Assembly: GCA_040772225.1 (NCBI GenBank)
Contig: JAXGYO010000002.1
Coordinates: 1,612,001 to 1,676,000, forward strand
Reading direction: 5' to 3'
Length of the DNA: 64,000 nucleotides
Origin: JAAYED01 sp040772225
Lineage (GTDB): Bacteria > Chloroflexota > Anaerolineae > UBA1429
Shown: one piece after another, positions 17,939 to 26,652 of the stretch
How positions within the stretch are numbered: the stretch's first letter is position 1
Layout of the letters: the number at the start of each line of letters is the position of its first letter
Program-made: the position numbers and the translations under genes
The notes under the pieces: model-generated
The model's input: the letters and a program-made list of their open reading frames with translations, nothing else
The model's database searches: none
What the model was told of the DNA's origin: nothing

Positions 17939-20407
17939 ATGCTTGTACCACTGAGCTGGCTGAAAGAGTTTGTAACCTGGGACTGTAGCCTGGAGGCGCT
18001 CCAGGAACGGATCACGCTGGCAGGCCTGGAGGTCGCCGGAGTCGAGGAGATCGGCAAGACCTGGGATCGCGACAAGGTCGTGGTCGGCCAGGTGGTGTCG
18101 GTGCGCCAACACCCCAACGCCGACCGCCTGGTGCTCGTCACCGTGGACTATGGTGGCGACACGCCGCTGGAAGTCGTGACGGGAGCGCCCAACCTGCACA
18201 TAGGCGACTCAGGCCAGAAGGTCGTCTTTGCCATGGAGGGGGTGACGCTGCGCGACGGGCACGCCGAGGGCGTCAAATACAGCAAACTCAAGCGCTCCAG
18301 GATCCGTGGCGTGGAATCCTCTGGCATGGTTTGCTCCGAGCTCGAGCTCGAGATCTCCGACGAGCACACCGGCATCATGCTGCTTCCCGATGACGCTCCC
18401 GTGGGCATGCCCTTTGTCGACTATTTCGGGGACACGGTGCTGGAGATCGATCTGACGCCCAATCTGGCCCGCTGCTTCTCGATCCTCGGGGTGGCCCGCG
18501 AAGTAGCGGCGCTGACAGGCGGGACGTTCCACCCCCCCGCCATCGAGATGCAGGCCACGGGCCCGTCCATTCAAGGCCAGGTTGAGATCGAGATCGCCGA
18601 CCCGGACCTCTGCCCGCGCTATAGTGCCGCACTGATCCGCGACGTCACCATTGGCCCCTCGCCGCTCTGGATGCAGCGCCGCTTGCGGTTGGCGGGTCAG
18701 CGCCCCATCAGCAACGTGGTCGACATCACCAACTATGTGATGCTCGAGTTGGGCCAGCCGCTGCATGCCTTTGACTATGACGGGCTGCGACCGCGGCAGG
18801 CCGGTGAGCCACCGGCTATCATCGTCCGCCGCGCCGCCGAGGGCGAGCGCATGACCACGCTCGATGGCGTGGACCATCCTCTCGGCCCCGACATGCTGAT
18901 GATCACCGATGGCGGCGGGCCGATCGGCGTCGCGGGCGTCATGGGCGGCCTGGAGAGCGAGGTCACGGACGCCACGCGCCATGTGCTGCTCGAGGCAGCG
19001 AATTTCAACAACATCAGCATCCGCCGCACATCGGCGGCGCTCAAGATCGCCAGCGAGGCGGCGCAGCGTTTCGGCCGGGGTGTCGACCCGGAACTCACGA
19101 CCACAGCCTTGCGGCGCGCCGCGGAGCTCATGCGGGCGCTGGCGGGCGGCACCATCGCCGAAGAGTTCGCCGATGTGTATCCAGCCCCGAGTGATGAGGT
19201 CCACCTCAGCATCAGCGAGGAGCGGATCGCGCGCGCGCTGGGTATCACACCCACAGCCGCGGAGATCGCCGAGATGCTTCGACCTCTGGGGTTCGCCTGC
19301 ACGATCGACCCGCAGGAGCCGCAGACAGTGCAGGTGACGGTGCCCAGTTTCCGGCTGGACGTGTCCATCCCCGCCGATCTGGTCGAAGAGGTCGCGCGCA
19401 TGTACGGCTACGACCAGTTGCCCTCCACGACCATCGCCGAGGAGATGCCAACGCTGGCGCAGAGCAGCGATGTCAGCCTGCAGGATCGGGTGCGCGACAT
19501 CCTGGTCGGCTGCGGCCTGAACGAGATCATCACCTACTCGATGACTAGCCTGTCCAGCATTGCGTCCCTCGCGCCTGGTGGTGCTCAGCCCGATCCAGAG
19601 ACATACATCCAGATCGCAAACCCGCTGAACCGCGAGAATGCCTACCTGCGGCAGACGCTGATGAACACTAGCCTCGAGACGCTGGCCAGCAACCTGCGTA
19701 ACGTGGACAGGGCGGCCCTGTTCGAAACAGCGCGGATCTACCTGCCACAGGCTGGCGAGGCGCTCCCGACGGAGCCCCGGCGGTTGAGCATTGTGATGTC
19801 GGGCCCGCGCTCGGAGCGCTCCTGGCTGGACAACGAACCCGCCAACTATGACTATTTTGACCTCAAGGGCGTGGTGGAAGAGCTTCTGGCACGCCTTGGG
19901 ATCGAAGAAGCGGTCTATGAGCCCGTTGAGCACAACACATTCCAGCCCGGACGGGTTGCCGCGGTCCGGCTGGGTGAGCGCGACCTGGGGGTGATGGGCG
20001 AGGTGCACCCGATCGTCCGCGAGCAGTTCGAGTTGCCCGAGCAGGCCGTCTGCCTGGCGGAACTGGACCTGGATGCACTCCTGGAGCTAGCCGATACCAA
20101 CTGGCGGTTCAGCCCCGTCTCGCGCATGCCCGCGCTCAACGTGGACCTTGCACTGGTAGTGGATCAGTCGGTACCCTCGGACGCGCTTGAGGAAGCGATC
20201 CGCAAGGCCGGGGGTTTCCTGCTAGAGGACGTGCGGCTGTTCGATGTCTACCGCGGTGCGCAGATCGGCGAGGGCCGCAAGAGCCTGGCCTACAGCCTGA
20301 CCTTCCGCTCACCGGACAAGACGCTCACCAGTGAGCAGGCCAATCGTCAGCGCGACCGCATCGTTCAGGCCCTGCGACAGGCCTACAACGCCGAAATCCG
20401 CAGCTGA
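17939..20407 (+). CDS. pheT: phenylalanyl-tRNA synthetase beta subunit
   Basis: The beta chain of 822 residues binds tRNA and edits Tyr-tRNA-Phe. In order: the N-terminal MLVPLSWLKEFV, a tRNA-binding OB fold with GQVVSVRQHPNADRLVLVTVDYG, the B3/B4 editing part with PNLARCFSILGVAREVAALTG and RRTSAALKIASEAAQRFGRGVDP, the B5 region, a catalytic-like core without active-site residues (YSMTSL, NPLNRENAYLRQTLM), and a C-terminal anticodon-binding FDX-ACB domain with FDVYRGAQIGEGRKSLAYSLTFRSPDKTLTSEQAN (cited in part). Length and order match bacterial PheT. The gap after pheS (17855-17938) holds a 6-base hairpin, 17893-17898 with 17906-17911, without a T-run. Confidence 0.97.
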   Translation: MLVPLSWLKEFVTWDCSLEALQERITLAGLEVAGVEEIGKTWDRDKVVVGQVVSVRQHPNADRLVLVTVDYGGDTPLEVVTGAPNLHIGDSGQKVVFAMEGVTLRDGHAEGVKYSKLKRSRIRGVESSGMVCSELELEISDEHTGIMLLPDDAPVGMPFVDYFGDTVLEIDLTPNLARCFSILGVAREVAALTGGTFHPPAIEMQATGPSIQGQVEIEIADPDLCPRYSAALIRDVTIGPSPLWMQRRLRLAGQRPISNVVDITNYVMLELGQPLHAFDYDGLRPRQAGEPPAIIVRRAAEGERMTTLDGVDHPLGPDMLMITDGGGPIGVAGVMGGLESEVTDATRHVLLEAANFNNISIRRTSAALKIASEAAQRFGRGVDPELTTTALRRAAELMRALAGGTIAEEFADVYPAPSDEVHLSISEERIARALGITPTAAEIAEMLRPLGFACTIDPQEPQTVQVTVPSFRLDVSIPADLVEEVARMYGYDQLPSTTIAEEMPTLAQSSDVSLQDRVRDILVGCGLNEIITYSMTSLSSIASLAPGGAQPDPETYIQIANPLNRENAYLRQTLMNTSLETLASNLRNVDRAALFETARIYLPQAGEALPTEPRRLSIVMSGPRSERSWLDNEPANYDYFDLKGVVEELLARLGIEEAVYEPVEHNTFQPGRVAAVRLGERDLGVMGEVHPIVREQFELPEQAVCLAELDLDALLELADTNWRFSPVSRMPALNVDLALVVDQSVPSDALEEAIRKAGGFLLEDVRLFDVYRGAQIGEGRKSLAYSLTFRSPDKTLTSEQANRQRDRIVQALRQAYNAEIRS

Positions 20408-20415
20408 CAAAGAGA

Positions 20416-20449
20416 ACCGGGAGCACTGGGAAACCCCAATGCTCCCGGT
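20416..20449. terminator. bidirectional intrinsic terminator
   Basis: A 10-base perfect stem (20416-20425 with 20440-20449) with a further TGGG/CCCA pairing inside sits between the convergent pheT and polyferredoxin genes. Confidence 0.8.
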
Positions 20450-20473
20450 CCCACCGGCATGCCTCGCAGTACT

Positions 20474-21982
20474 CTAGCCCAGCGGCTCCACGCGCACGCG
20501 AATCGCCGCCTCTCCGACGACGGGGCAACGGTTCTCGCACAGCCCGCAGCCGATACACAGCTCATGGTTCACCACCGGCGCCTGCAGCATCTGCCCCGCC
20601 CACGCCGAACCCTGTGCCTCGACTTCTACGAGGGTGATCGCCTTTTCGGGCAGCGGACACATCTCCTCGCAGACGATGCAGGGCACCCGTCCGGACCAGG
20701 CCAGACACAGGCCTTCATCCACATACGCCTTGCCGATGACCGTCAGGCGCTTGTCCTCCAATGCCAGCCTGGGTATCGCACCCGTGGGGCAGACCGTACC
20801 GCAGGCAGTGCAGGTATAGTCGCAATGACCCAGCCTTGGCACTAGAATGGGCGATCCAATCGCCAGCAGCCCCCCCTCGCCCAGACTCATCTGCAAGCCA
20901 TGCGTCGGGCAGGCGCGCAGACAGGTTCCGCAGCGCACACAGGCCGCCAAAATGTCCTTCTCGCTCGCGCCGGGCGGGCGCAACAGACCATCCTGCGGGT
21001 GATGTGCATCGGTGGTTACATTGGCCAGCGCGACGCCGGCCAGACTCGCGCCCAGCATGCCCATCACCGTGCGGCGATTAGGATCATACTCCCAGCCGCG
21101 ATCGACCGAACGGGTCCCCTGGAACCGGATCGCACCGGTGGGGCAGTCGCCCAGACAGTCCAGACATTGGATGCACTCGCCAGCATCGCTGGCATATTCT
21201 CGCGAGCCATCGATCGCATCCATCTGGCAATTGCGCTGGCAGGCGCCGCAGGACACGCAGGAGGTGTCTACACGGCGCTTGAGCCAGGACACTTTGGATG
21301 CCAGACCCAGCAGCGCACCGAGAGGGCACAGGTACCGGCACCAGAAGCGCGGGGCGATGCGATTCAGGCCAAGCAGGCCCGCAAAGAGCAAGACCGTGGG
21401 CCAGAGTCCCTGCCAGAAGGGCTGCTTGTAGCTGAGCACTGCGGGACGCAACAGGCCATCCAGGGCGTCGGCAACCCCGGCAAACACCTCGGTGCGATAG
21501 AGCCCTGCCTGCAGGCGCGCCACCAGCCACTGGAATGCGGGCTGCACAGCGACGGCGAGGGTGCGCACAAAGATGGTGATGGGATCCAGCAGGAGGAGCG
21601 ACAACGAGCCCAGGAGCGCCGCAAAGAGAATCAACAGCAGCAGGCTGTACTTGACGCCATGCCACCGGCGGGGGACCGCAATGCCAGCCTTGCGCGGCGA
21701 GGTCCACTCGATCAGGCTCCCCAGCGGACACAGCCAACCACACCAGAACCGGCCGGCGACCAAAGCCAGGGCCAGCAGCACCAGCCCGGGAACAAAGGCC
21801 GCGATAAAGCGCCGGGAGGCCAGCATAGCCACAATCCCAGATAGCGGATCCAGTCGAACCAACCCCGTTGCCGTCCACACGGTGGCGGGGCGGGTCGCCG
21901 TCCACAGCACCATCAGCGTGAACAGGCTGAACGACAAAATCTGAACCGTTTGCCGCGCCCGGCGCCAGCCTTTTGCTGTCAT
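20474..21982 (-). CDS. membrane-bound polyferredoxin (NapH/YccM-like 4Fe-4S protein)
   Basis: The 502-residue protein combines about four to five hydrophobic segments in its first half with an array of Fe-S motifs. The membrane half carries the paired CGWLCPLG and CRYLCPLG motifs of the NapH/RdxA/CcoG group. The soluble half has CVSCGACQRNC, CIQCLDCLGDCPTGAI, CVRCGTCLRACPTHGL, CTACGTVCPTGAI, CIVCEEMCP and CIGCGLCENRCP. That is enough cysteine for about six clusters. Such proteins pass electrons across or along the membrane. Its gene starts three bases after the DUF362 stop, so the pair is surely co-transcribed. A Leu-rich stretch follows the first cluster motif (about residues 105-130). Electron donor and acceptor are unknown. 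Confidence 0.88.
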   Translation of the reverse strand: MTAKGWRRARQTVQILSFSLFTLMVLWTATRPATVWTATGLVRLDPLSGIVAMLASRRFIAAFVPGLVLLALALVAGRFWCGWLCPLGSLIEWTSPRKAGIAVPRRWHGVKYSLLLLILFAALLGSLSLLLLDPITIFVRTLAVAVQPAFQWLVARLQAGLYRTEVFAGVADALDGLLRPAVLSYKQPFWQGLWPTVLLFAGLLGLNRIAPRFWCRYLCPLGALLGLASKVSWLKRRVDTSCVSCGACQRNCQMDAIDGSREYASDAGECIQCLDCLGDCPTGAIRFQGTRSVDRGWEYDPNRRTVMGMLGASLAGVALANVTTDAHHPQDGLLRPPGASEKDILAACVRCGTCLRACPTHGLQMSLGEGGLLAIGSPILVPRLGHCDYTCTACGTVCPTGAIPRLALEDKRLTVIGKAYVDEGLCLAWSGRVPCIVCEEMCPLPEKAITLVEVEAQGSAWAGQMLQAPVVNHELCIGCGLCENRCPVVGEAAIRVRVEPLG

Positions 21983-21985
21983 TGG

Positions 21986-23068
21986 CTAGATCGTCTGCTC
22001 AAGGACGCTGAGCGTGCTCAGGTCCATCGTGCCCAGCCCCATCTCGTGCGCCGCCAGAATGTATCCGATATCCTCCGGTTTACGTCCAAAGAGCGAGGTC
22101 GCCCAGGCATCGGCGGCCACAATATCCTGCGAAGCGATGATCGTGTTGGCCACCAGTACGTCGTCCAGGCTACCGCCAGTGGGGCCGTTGGCCAGCAGGA
22201 TGCGCGTGGCATCGATCACCGTAAGCTGCGGGCTCACCCGCGAGACGAGATCGGCGATGCGCTGCCCGAGATTGCGGTGGATGCCGCCACGATCCTCGAT
22301 ACACCCCATCATATTCTTGCCGCCCAGCGTGAGCCGGGCCAGGCCATGATGCTTGGCGATCGGGACGTTGATGACCAGGTCAGCGTCCAGGATTGGCTTG
22401 TAGAACCGCCAGGAGGTGATGTCACGCCCTCCGGGGATATCTGCATCAACAAAGCGATGGGATGCCATGATCTCCATCTCGCCGCCAGCGGCCTCAACAG
22501 CGGCCCCCACCTGAGAGATCACATAGGCCTGCTGGGCGCTCCCGGCGAACGGGTTGTCCATGACGCGGACCTTGCCGGCTCCCGCTTCGAGACACAGGCG
22601 CACCAGCGTGGCTACCACCGCGGGATTGGTAGTCGACGCGTACTCCGGCCCGTGGTTGGCGTTGCAGATGTTGGGCTTGATGATGACATCATACCCGGCC
22701 TGCACAAAACGCTGAATGCCGCCCAGCGCCTCGATCGCCCGCCGCGTGGCTGCCTCGGCATCCTCACTGCGTATCACGGCTACATCGGCCGCCCCCGGCG
22801 GCGCGGGTGTGGGCGTGGGCGGGTGCACAGCCACGGAAACGGGCTCGGCTGTGGCCGCCGGTGACGTTGCAGTCGCCTCGACAGAGCCAGTGGTTGGCAC
22901 CAGGGTCAAGGGCGTAGCGGAAGAGGCCAAAGACGGAGCAGGGGCCTGCGTGGCCGGAGCAGTGGCCCGTACGCCATCTGACACAGGGGCTGAACAGGCA
23001 TTGGCAGCCAGCCCGATACCCAGCGCTGCCGTCATACGAAAAAGTGCCCGGCGAGTGTACAGCTTCAT
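21986..23068 (-). CDS. DUF362 protein with Tat-type lipoprotein signal
   Basis: The product has 360 residues. The N-terminus MKLYTRRALFRMTAALGIGL carries a twin-arginine motif (TRRALFRM), a hydrophobic core and an ANAC site at residue 25, consistent with Tat export and probable lipid anchoring. A 60-residue Ala/Pro/Thr-rich linker follows. The DUF362 domain then starts with VAVIRSEDAEAATRRAIEALGG and includes IIKPNICNANHGPEYASTTNPAVVATLV, VPIAKHHGLARLTLGGKNMMG and a Gly-rich GPTGGS segment. DUF362 proteins often have adjacent ferredoxin domains; here the partner is the polyferredoxin gene three bases downstream. TTTGGAGGACAG precedes ATG 23068. Its biochemical role is unestablished. Confidence 0.87.
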   Translation of the reverse strand: MKLYTRRALFRMTAALGIGLAANACSAPVSDGVRATAPATQAPAPSLASSATPLTLVPTTGSVEATATSPAATAEPVSVAVHPPTPTPAPPGAADVAVIRSEDAEAATRRAIEALGGIQRFVQAGYDVIIKPNICNANHGPEYASTTNPAVVATLVRLCLEAGAGKVRVMDNPFAGSAQQAYVISQVGAAVEAAGGEMEIMASHRFVDADIPGGRDITSWRFYKPILDADLVINVPIAKHHGLARLTLGGKNMMGCIEDRGGIHRNLGQRIADLVSRVSPQLTVIDATRILLANGPTGGSLDDVLVANTIIASQDIVAADAWATSLFGRKPEDIGYILAAHEMGLGTMDLSTLSVLEQTI

Positions 23069-23109
23069 CTCTGTCCTCCAAACAATAAAAAGCGGACAAT
23101 TACACTCTT

Positions 23110-23138
23110 ATTCTACGGGCGTCATTTGCCGCCGTCAA
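23110..23138 (-). promoter_or_regulatory. promoter of the DUF362-polyferredoxin operon
   Basis: Reverse strand: TTGACG (complement of 23133-23138), a 17-base spacer and TAGAAT (complement of 23110-23115). It lies about 40 bases before ATG 23068. Confidence 0.75.
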
Positions 23139-23170
23139 GTACGTCAGCAAACGGTGTGCTGGCGTCAAAG

Positions 23171-23199
23171 TTGACGCCTAGAAGTCGCTATGCTATAGT
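23171..23199 (+). promoter_or_regulatory. promoter of the his operon
   Basis: TTGACG at 23171-23176, a 17-base spacer and TATAGT at 23194-23199. Transcription should start near 23206, just upstream of the leader peptide's ribosome-binding site. Confidence 0.85.
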
Positions 23200-23226
23200 C
23201 CGCCCAGCGATACAGGAGTCGGTGTT

Positions 23227-23286
23227 ATGTTTCGAGTCGCAGCTTTCTCAGCGCGAGAGCTCTATCATCACCATCATAAACGATAG
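23227..23286 (+). CDS. hisL: his operon leader peptide (19 residues, four consecutive His codons)
   Basis: The short frame reads MFRVAAFSARELYHHHHKR and ends at TAG 23284-23286. Four consecutive His codons occupy 23266-23277. AGGAG at 23214-23218 lies eight bases before the ATG, and a consensus promoter lies just upstream. This is the arrangement of the enterobacterial his leader, where ribosomes stalling at His codons prevent terminator formation. The peptide itself has no other expected function. It is followed by a strong hairpin and an intrinsic terminator before hisZ. Confidence 0.9.
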   Translation: MFRVAAFSARELYHHHHKR

Positions 23287-23365
23287 GTGAGTTGTTTGCT
23301 GCATCGAGGCAGCGCCAGAACAGCTCGCCGCAACGGAGACTAGTTCCCAGGAACTGGTCTTTTTT
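23286..23365 (+). terminator. his attenuator: alternative hairpin and intrinsic terminator
   Basis: An 11-base stem (GGTGAGTTGTT at 23286-23296 with AACAGCTCGCC at 23319-23329, two G-U pairs) encloses a second small stem (GCTGC 23298-23302 with GCAGC 23309-23313). Its 5' arm begins at the leader stop codon. The terminator stem 23337-23347 with 23350-23360 is followed by T-rich sequence to 23365. A ribosome paused on the His codons would cover the base of the first hairpin. The precise antiterminator is unclear; only GAAC 23318-23321 with GTTC 23343-23346 is a visible candidate. Confidence 0.85.
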
Positions 23366-23404
23366 GTTTGTACGATGGTACCATATACCAGAACAGGCAG
23401 GACC

Positions 23405-24658
23405 ATGACCGATCAACTGAGACGTCTGCGCCCGCACGGGCTGAACGAGCTGTACGATGAACAGGCCGCGATCAAGACCGCGCTTGAGGCTCGGCTGCAC
23501 GAGACTTTTGAGCGCTGGGGCTACCGGCGCATTATCCTGCCGACCTTTGGCTACTATGAGAGCCTGTCGGCCGGCGCTTCGACCGAGCTGCAGCGCCAGA
23601 TGTTTCGCTTTTTTGACCGCGAAGGCAACATCATCGCCCTGCGCGCCGACATGACACCCCTCACCGCACGGTTGGTGGGCACGCGCCTGTATGACAGCCC
23701 GCTTCCCCTGCGCTTCTGTTACTCGGGCAGTGTGTTCCGCCACGAAAAGCCCCAGGCAGGCCAGCGTCACGAGTTCACGCAAGTGGGTGTCGAGCTGATC
23801 GGTGCCTCGACCGCTGAGGCTGACGCCGAGGTCATCTCACTGGCCATCGCCGCCCTTCGGGCCCTGGGCATCGCCGATTTCCAGATCAATCTGGGTCAAG
23901 TCGCCTACCTGCGTGCTGCCCTGAGCGATCGCGCGGTACAGGGAGAAGGGCAGGATGCCCTCGAACAGGCCATCGGGCGCAAGAATGACCTGGAGGTGGA
24001 GCGTATCCTCGATGACCTGAGTGTCACCGGCGCTGCTGCCCGGCTGATTGCGGCCCTGCCGCACCTCTACGGCAGTGCTGAGGTACTGGATACGGCAAGG
24101 AACCTCGCCATCAACTCCGAGGCCCGCGAGGCGGTTGACTATCTCGAACAGGTTTACGCCCGGCTGGTCGCGCAGGGCGTGGCCGAACACGTGTTACTCG
24201 ATCTGGGCGAAGTTCGATCCATGGCCTACTACACCGGCATCGCCTTCCGAGGCTACGCACACGGACTCGGTCTGCACCTCTGCAGCGGCGGCCGGTACGA
24301 CGATCTGATCGCGCGCTTTGGGCCGAGCACGCCCGCCGTGGGCTTTGCCCTGGGCATCGAGCGGGCCATGCTGGTCTCATCGGCGTCCGCGGACCTGCAC
24401 CTGGATGCGCTGTTCTCGAGCGCTCTCCCTGCGGGCGTGCATCGCGCGATCGCGGAGGCGCGCACGCGGGGCCTGAGGCTCGAGGTAGACGTACTGGACC
24501 GGCATGGGACCGCGCTGTCAGACTATGCGCGCCAGCGGCAGGCAGCCCGCACCATAGATACCCTCGCGAATGGCCGCGTAACGATCGAGCAAAGCGGCAC
24601 GGTACGCGAGATGGACCTGTCGGAGTTGGAGCAGGAGGTAGACCAGTGGAGCCGCTGA
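23405..24658 (+). CDS. hisZ: ATP phosphoribosyltransferase regulatory subunit
   Basis: HisZ is a catalytically inactive relative of histidyl-tRNA synthetase that activates short-form HisG and mediates His feedback. The 417-residue protein has the HisRS-like class II core: FERWGYRRIILPTFGYYESL, MFRFFDREGNIIALRADMTPLTARLVGTRL (part), LRFCYSGSVFRHEKPQAGQRHEFTQVGVELIG (part) and GLHLCSGGRYDDLIARFG. The C-terminal anticodon-binding domain of true HisRS is reduced to about 90 residues, which distinguishes it from HisS. ATG 23405 has AGGCAGGACC upstream; the frame's earlier ATG at 23375 lies just behind the terminator without such a site. It is the first structural gene of the operon and overlaps hisG by 13 bases. 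Confidence 0.93.
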   Translation: MTDQLRRLRPHGLNELYDEQAAIKTALEARLHETFERWGYRRIILPTFGYYESLSAGASTELQRQMFRFFDREGNIIALRADMTPLTARLVGTRLYDSPLPLRFCYSGSVFRHEKPQAGQRHEFTQVGVELIGASTAEADAEVISLAIAALRALGIADFQINLGQVAYLRAALSDRAVQGEGQDALEQAIGRKNDLEVERILDDLSVTGAAARLIAALPHLYGSAEVLDTARNLAINSEAREAVDYLEQVYARLVAQGVAEHVLLDLGEVRSMAYYTGIAFRGYAHGLGLHLCSGGRYDDLIARFGPSTPAVGFALGIERAMLVSSASADLHLDALFSSALPAGVHRAIAEARTRGLRLEVDVLDRHGTALSDYARQRQAARTIDTLANGRVTIEQSGTVREMDLSELEQEVDQWSR

Positions 24659-25293
24659 CGGTCGCATTACCCAAGGGCCGCATGCAGGATGAGGTGCTGG
24701 AGATCTTTCGCGAAGCAGGCTACCCGGCCGAGTCCGATGGGGGACGCAGCCTGATCTTTCCCGATCTCACGGGCACGCTGCGCTTCCTGCTGGCCAAACC
24801 ATCCGACGTCCCGACCTATGTCGAGTACGGTGCTGCCGCGCTGGGGATTGCCGGCACGGACACTGTGCGGGAGGGCGACCACGACGTGTACGAGCCGCTG
24901 AGCCTGGGCATCGGACATTGCCACCTGGCACTGGCGGGACCGGTCAGCTGGCGCGGCCGCGATCTCCGGCTGGAGCCGTACCTGCGGATAGCCAGCAAGT
25001 ACCCGCGCCTGGCGCAACAGTATTTTACCCAGCGCGACCTCTCAGCCGAGATCATCTATCTCAGCGGGTCGATCGAGCTCGCCCCGATCGTGGGCCTGGC
25101 GGATCTGATTGTCGACCTGGTCGAGAGCGGCCGGACGCTGCGCGAGAACGGTCTGGTGGAGCTGGAAACGATCCTGGAATCCGAGGCCACCCTGATCGTC
25201 AATCGGGCGGCACTCAAGTTACGTTCTGGAGAGATACGCGAGATGATTGGCAGGCTCTCGGCCGCTGTACAGAGTCGAAAGGAGCGCCAGTGA
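24646..25293 (+). CDS. hisG: ATP phosphoribosyltransferase, short form
   Basis: First enzyme of histidine synthesis: it joins ATP and PRPP to form phosphoribosyl-ATP. At 215 residues it is the short form that lacks the C-terminal regulatory domain and needs HisZ, which is encoded just upstream. Landmarks: LTVALPKGRMQDEVLEIF at the N-terminus, DVPTYVEYGAAALGIAGTDTV, the SLGIGHCHLALAG segment, IIYLSGSIELAPIVGLADLIVDLVESGRTL (part; PRPP-binding loop) and a final ESEATLIVN. It starts at GTG 24646 with GGAGGTAGACCA upstream. Its stop overlaps the hisD GTG start by four bases. Confidence 0.96.
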   Translation: MEPLTVALPKGRMQDEVLEIFREAGYPAESDGGRSLIFPDLTGTLRFLLAKPSDVPTYVEYGAAALGIAGTDTVREGDHDVYEPLSLGIGHCHLALAGPVSWRGRDLRLEPYLRIASKYPRLAQQYFTQRDLSAEIIYLSGSIELAPIVGLADLIVDLVESGRTLRENGLVELETILESEATLIVNRAALKLRSGEIREMIGRLSAAVQSRKERQ

Positions 25294-26651
25294 GCGCTGA
25301 GGGGATCGTCCGCATTGTGTACGGGGCCGAGGCGGCCCGCCGGACGCTGCTCGTGCGAAAGCCTCTGGACGAGTATGCGCCCTCGCCGGAGCTCGCGCAA
25401 TCGATTGAGCACCTGTTCGGCGAGCCGCTCACGCCCGACCAGGTCGTGGCGCGCATTCTCGACGATGTCGCGCGCGAGGGAGACGCGGCGGTGCTGCGCT
25501 ATTCTGCTTTGCTCGACGGGGCAAAAGAAACGACGCTTTGCGTGCCGCCTGAACGCATTGAACAGGCCTGGGAGGCCACGCCTGCCAATATCCGCGAGGC
25601 TCTGGAGCTGTCCGCGGCACGTATCGCCGCCTTTTATGAGCGGCAGCCGCACCAGTCCTGGATGGACTGGGATGAGTCGGGGGGCGGCCTGGGCCAGATC
25701 ATCCGTCCGCTGGACCGGGTGGGCATCTATGCCCCGAACGGCCGCGCTGCCTACCCCTCTTCGCTCCTGATGGCCGCCGTACCCGCGCGCGTCGCGGGCG
25801 TGCGAGAGATCGTCATCGCCACGCCACTACGCGAGGGCCGCCTGAACGACACAATTCTCGCTGCCGCCCGCGTCGCTGGCGCCAGCGAGGTGTATGCCAT
25901 GGGCGGCGCTCAGGCCATAGGCGCCCTGGCTTATGGCACAGCATCTGTGCCCGGCGTGGACAAAATCATGGGGCCGGGCAACATCTTTGTGGTGCTGGCC
26001 AAGCGCCGGGTGTATGGCCGCGTGGGCATCGATGCCCTTCCCGGCCCAACGGAGACCCTTTTGATCGCCGATGATACGGCCAATCCCGTCTGGGTCGCAG
26101 CCGACCTGCTGGCTCAGTCGGAGCACGACCCGCTGGCCTCTGCGATCCTGCTGACACCCAGCGCCGAGCTGGCCGGGCGCGTGCGAGACCAGGTCATGGC
26201 ACAGTTGGTCACGCTGGACCGGCAGGAGATCATCTGCACCTCGCTGAGCACGCGCGGGGGCATCGCCGTGGTCGATAGCGTAGATCAGGCCCTGGACCTG
26301 GCAAACGAATATGCGCCGGAGCATCTGTGTCTGTTGACCGCCGATCCCTGGTCGCTCGTGGGCCGCGTGCGGCATGCTGGAGGCGTCTTTGTGGGTGAAT
26401 ATTCCTCCGAGGCGCTGGGCGACTATGCCGTCGGCCCCAGCCATATCATGCCCACCGGTCGGACAGCGCGGTTTTCTTCTCCCGTCAACCTGTGGGATTT
26501 CTGCAAGATCACCAGTGTCTTTGGCGTCAGCGCAAGCGAGTCTGCCAGGATCAGCCAGGCAGCCATTGACCTAGCAGAGGCTGAGGAACTGACAGCACAT
26601 GCCGCAGCAGTGCGCGCACGGTTGGATCCGGACGCCGGAGGAACGGAGTAA
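25290..26651 (+). CDS. hisD: histidinol dehydrogenase
   Basis: It catalyses the last two steps, L-histidinol to L-histidine, with NAD+ and a zinc ion. The 453-residue product contains IRPLDRVGIYAPNGRAAYPSSLLMAAVPA (part), VYAMGGAQAIGALAYGTASVPGVDKIMGPGN (part), DALPGPTETLLIADD, LLAQSEHDPLASAILLT with the Glu-His zinc/catalytic region, EYAPEHLCL and VGPSHIMPTG with a catalytic His. GTG 25290 overlaps the hisG stop and has AAAGGAGCGCCA upstream. Earlier in-frame codons fall inside hisG and are rejected. Only one base separates it from hisC. Confidence 0.97.
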   Translation: MSAEGIVRIVYGAEAARRTLLVRKPLDEYAPSPELAQSIEHLFGEPLTPDQVVARILDDVAREGDAAVLRYSALLDGAKETTLCVPPERIEQAWEATPANIREALELSAARIAAFYERQPHQSWMDWDESGGGLGQIIRPLDRVGIYAPNGRAAYPSSLLMAAVPARVAGVREIVIATPLREGRLNDTILAAARVAGASEVYAMGGAQAIGALAYGTASVPGVDKIMGPGNIFVVLAKRRVYGRVGIDALPGPTETLLIADDTANPVWVAADLLAQSEHDPLASAILLTPSAELAGRVRDQVMAQLVTLDRQEIICTSLSTRGGIAVVDSVDQALDLANEYAPEHLCLLTADPWSLVGRVRHAGGVFVGEYSSEALGDYAVGPSHIMPTGRTARFSSPVNLWDFCKITSVFGVSASESARISQAAIDLAEAEELTAHAAAVRARLDPDAGGTE

Positions 26652-26652
26652 C

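Noticed and set aside
18209..20008. 599-codon reverse-strand frame across pheT
   Set aside because: Opposite to a highly conserved PheT; composition is low-complexity and unlike any family.
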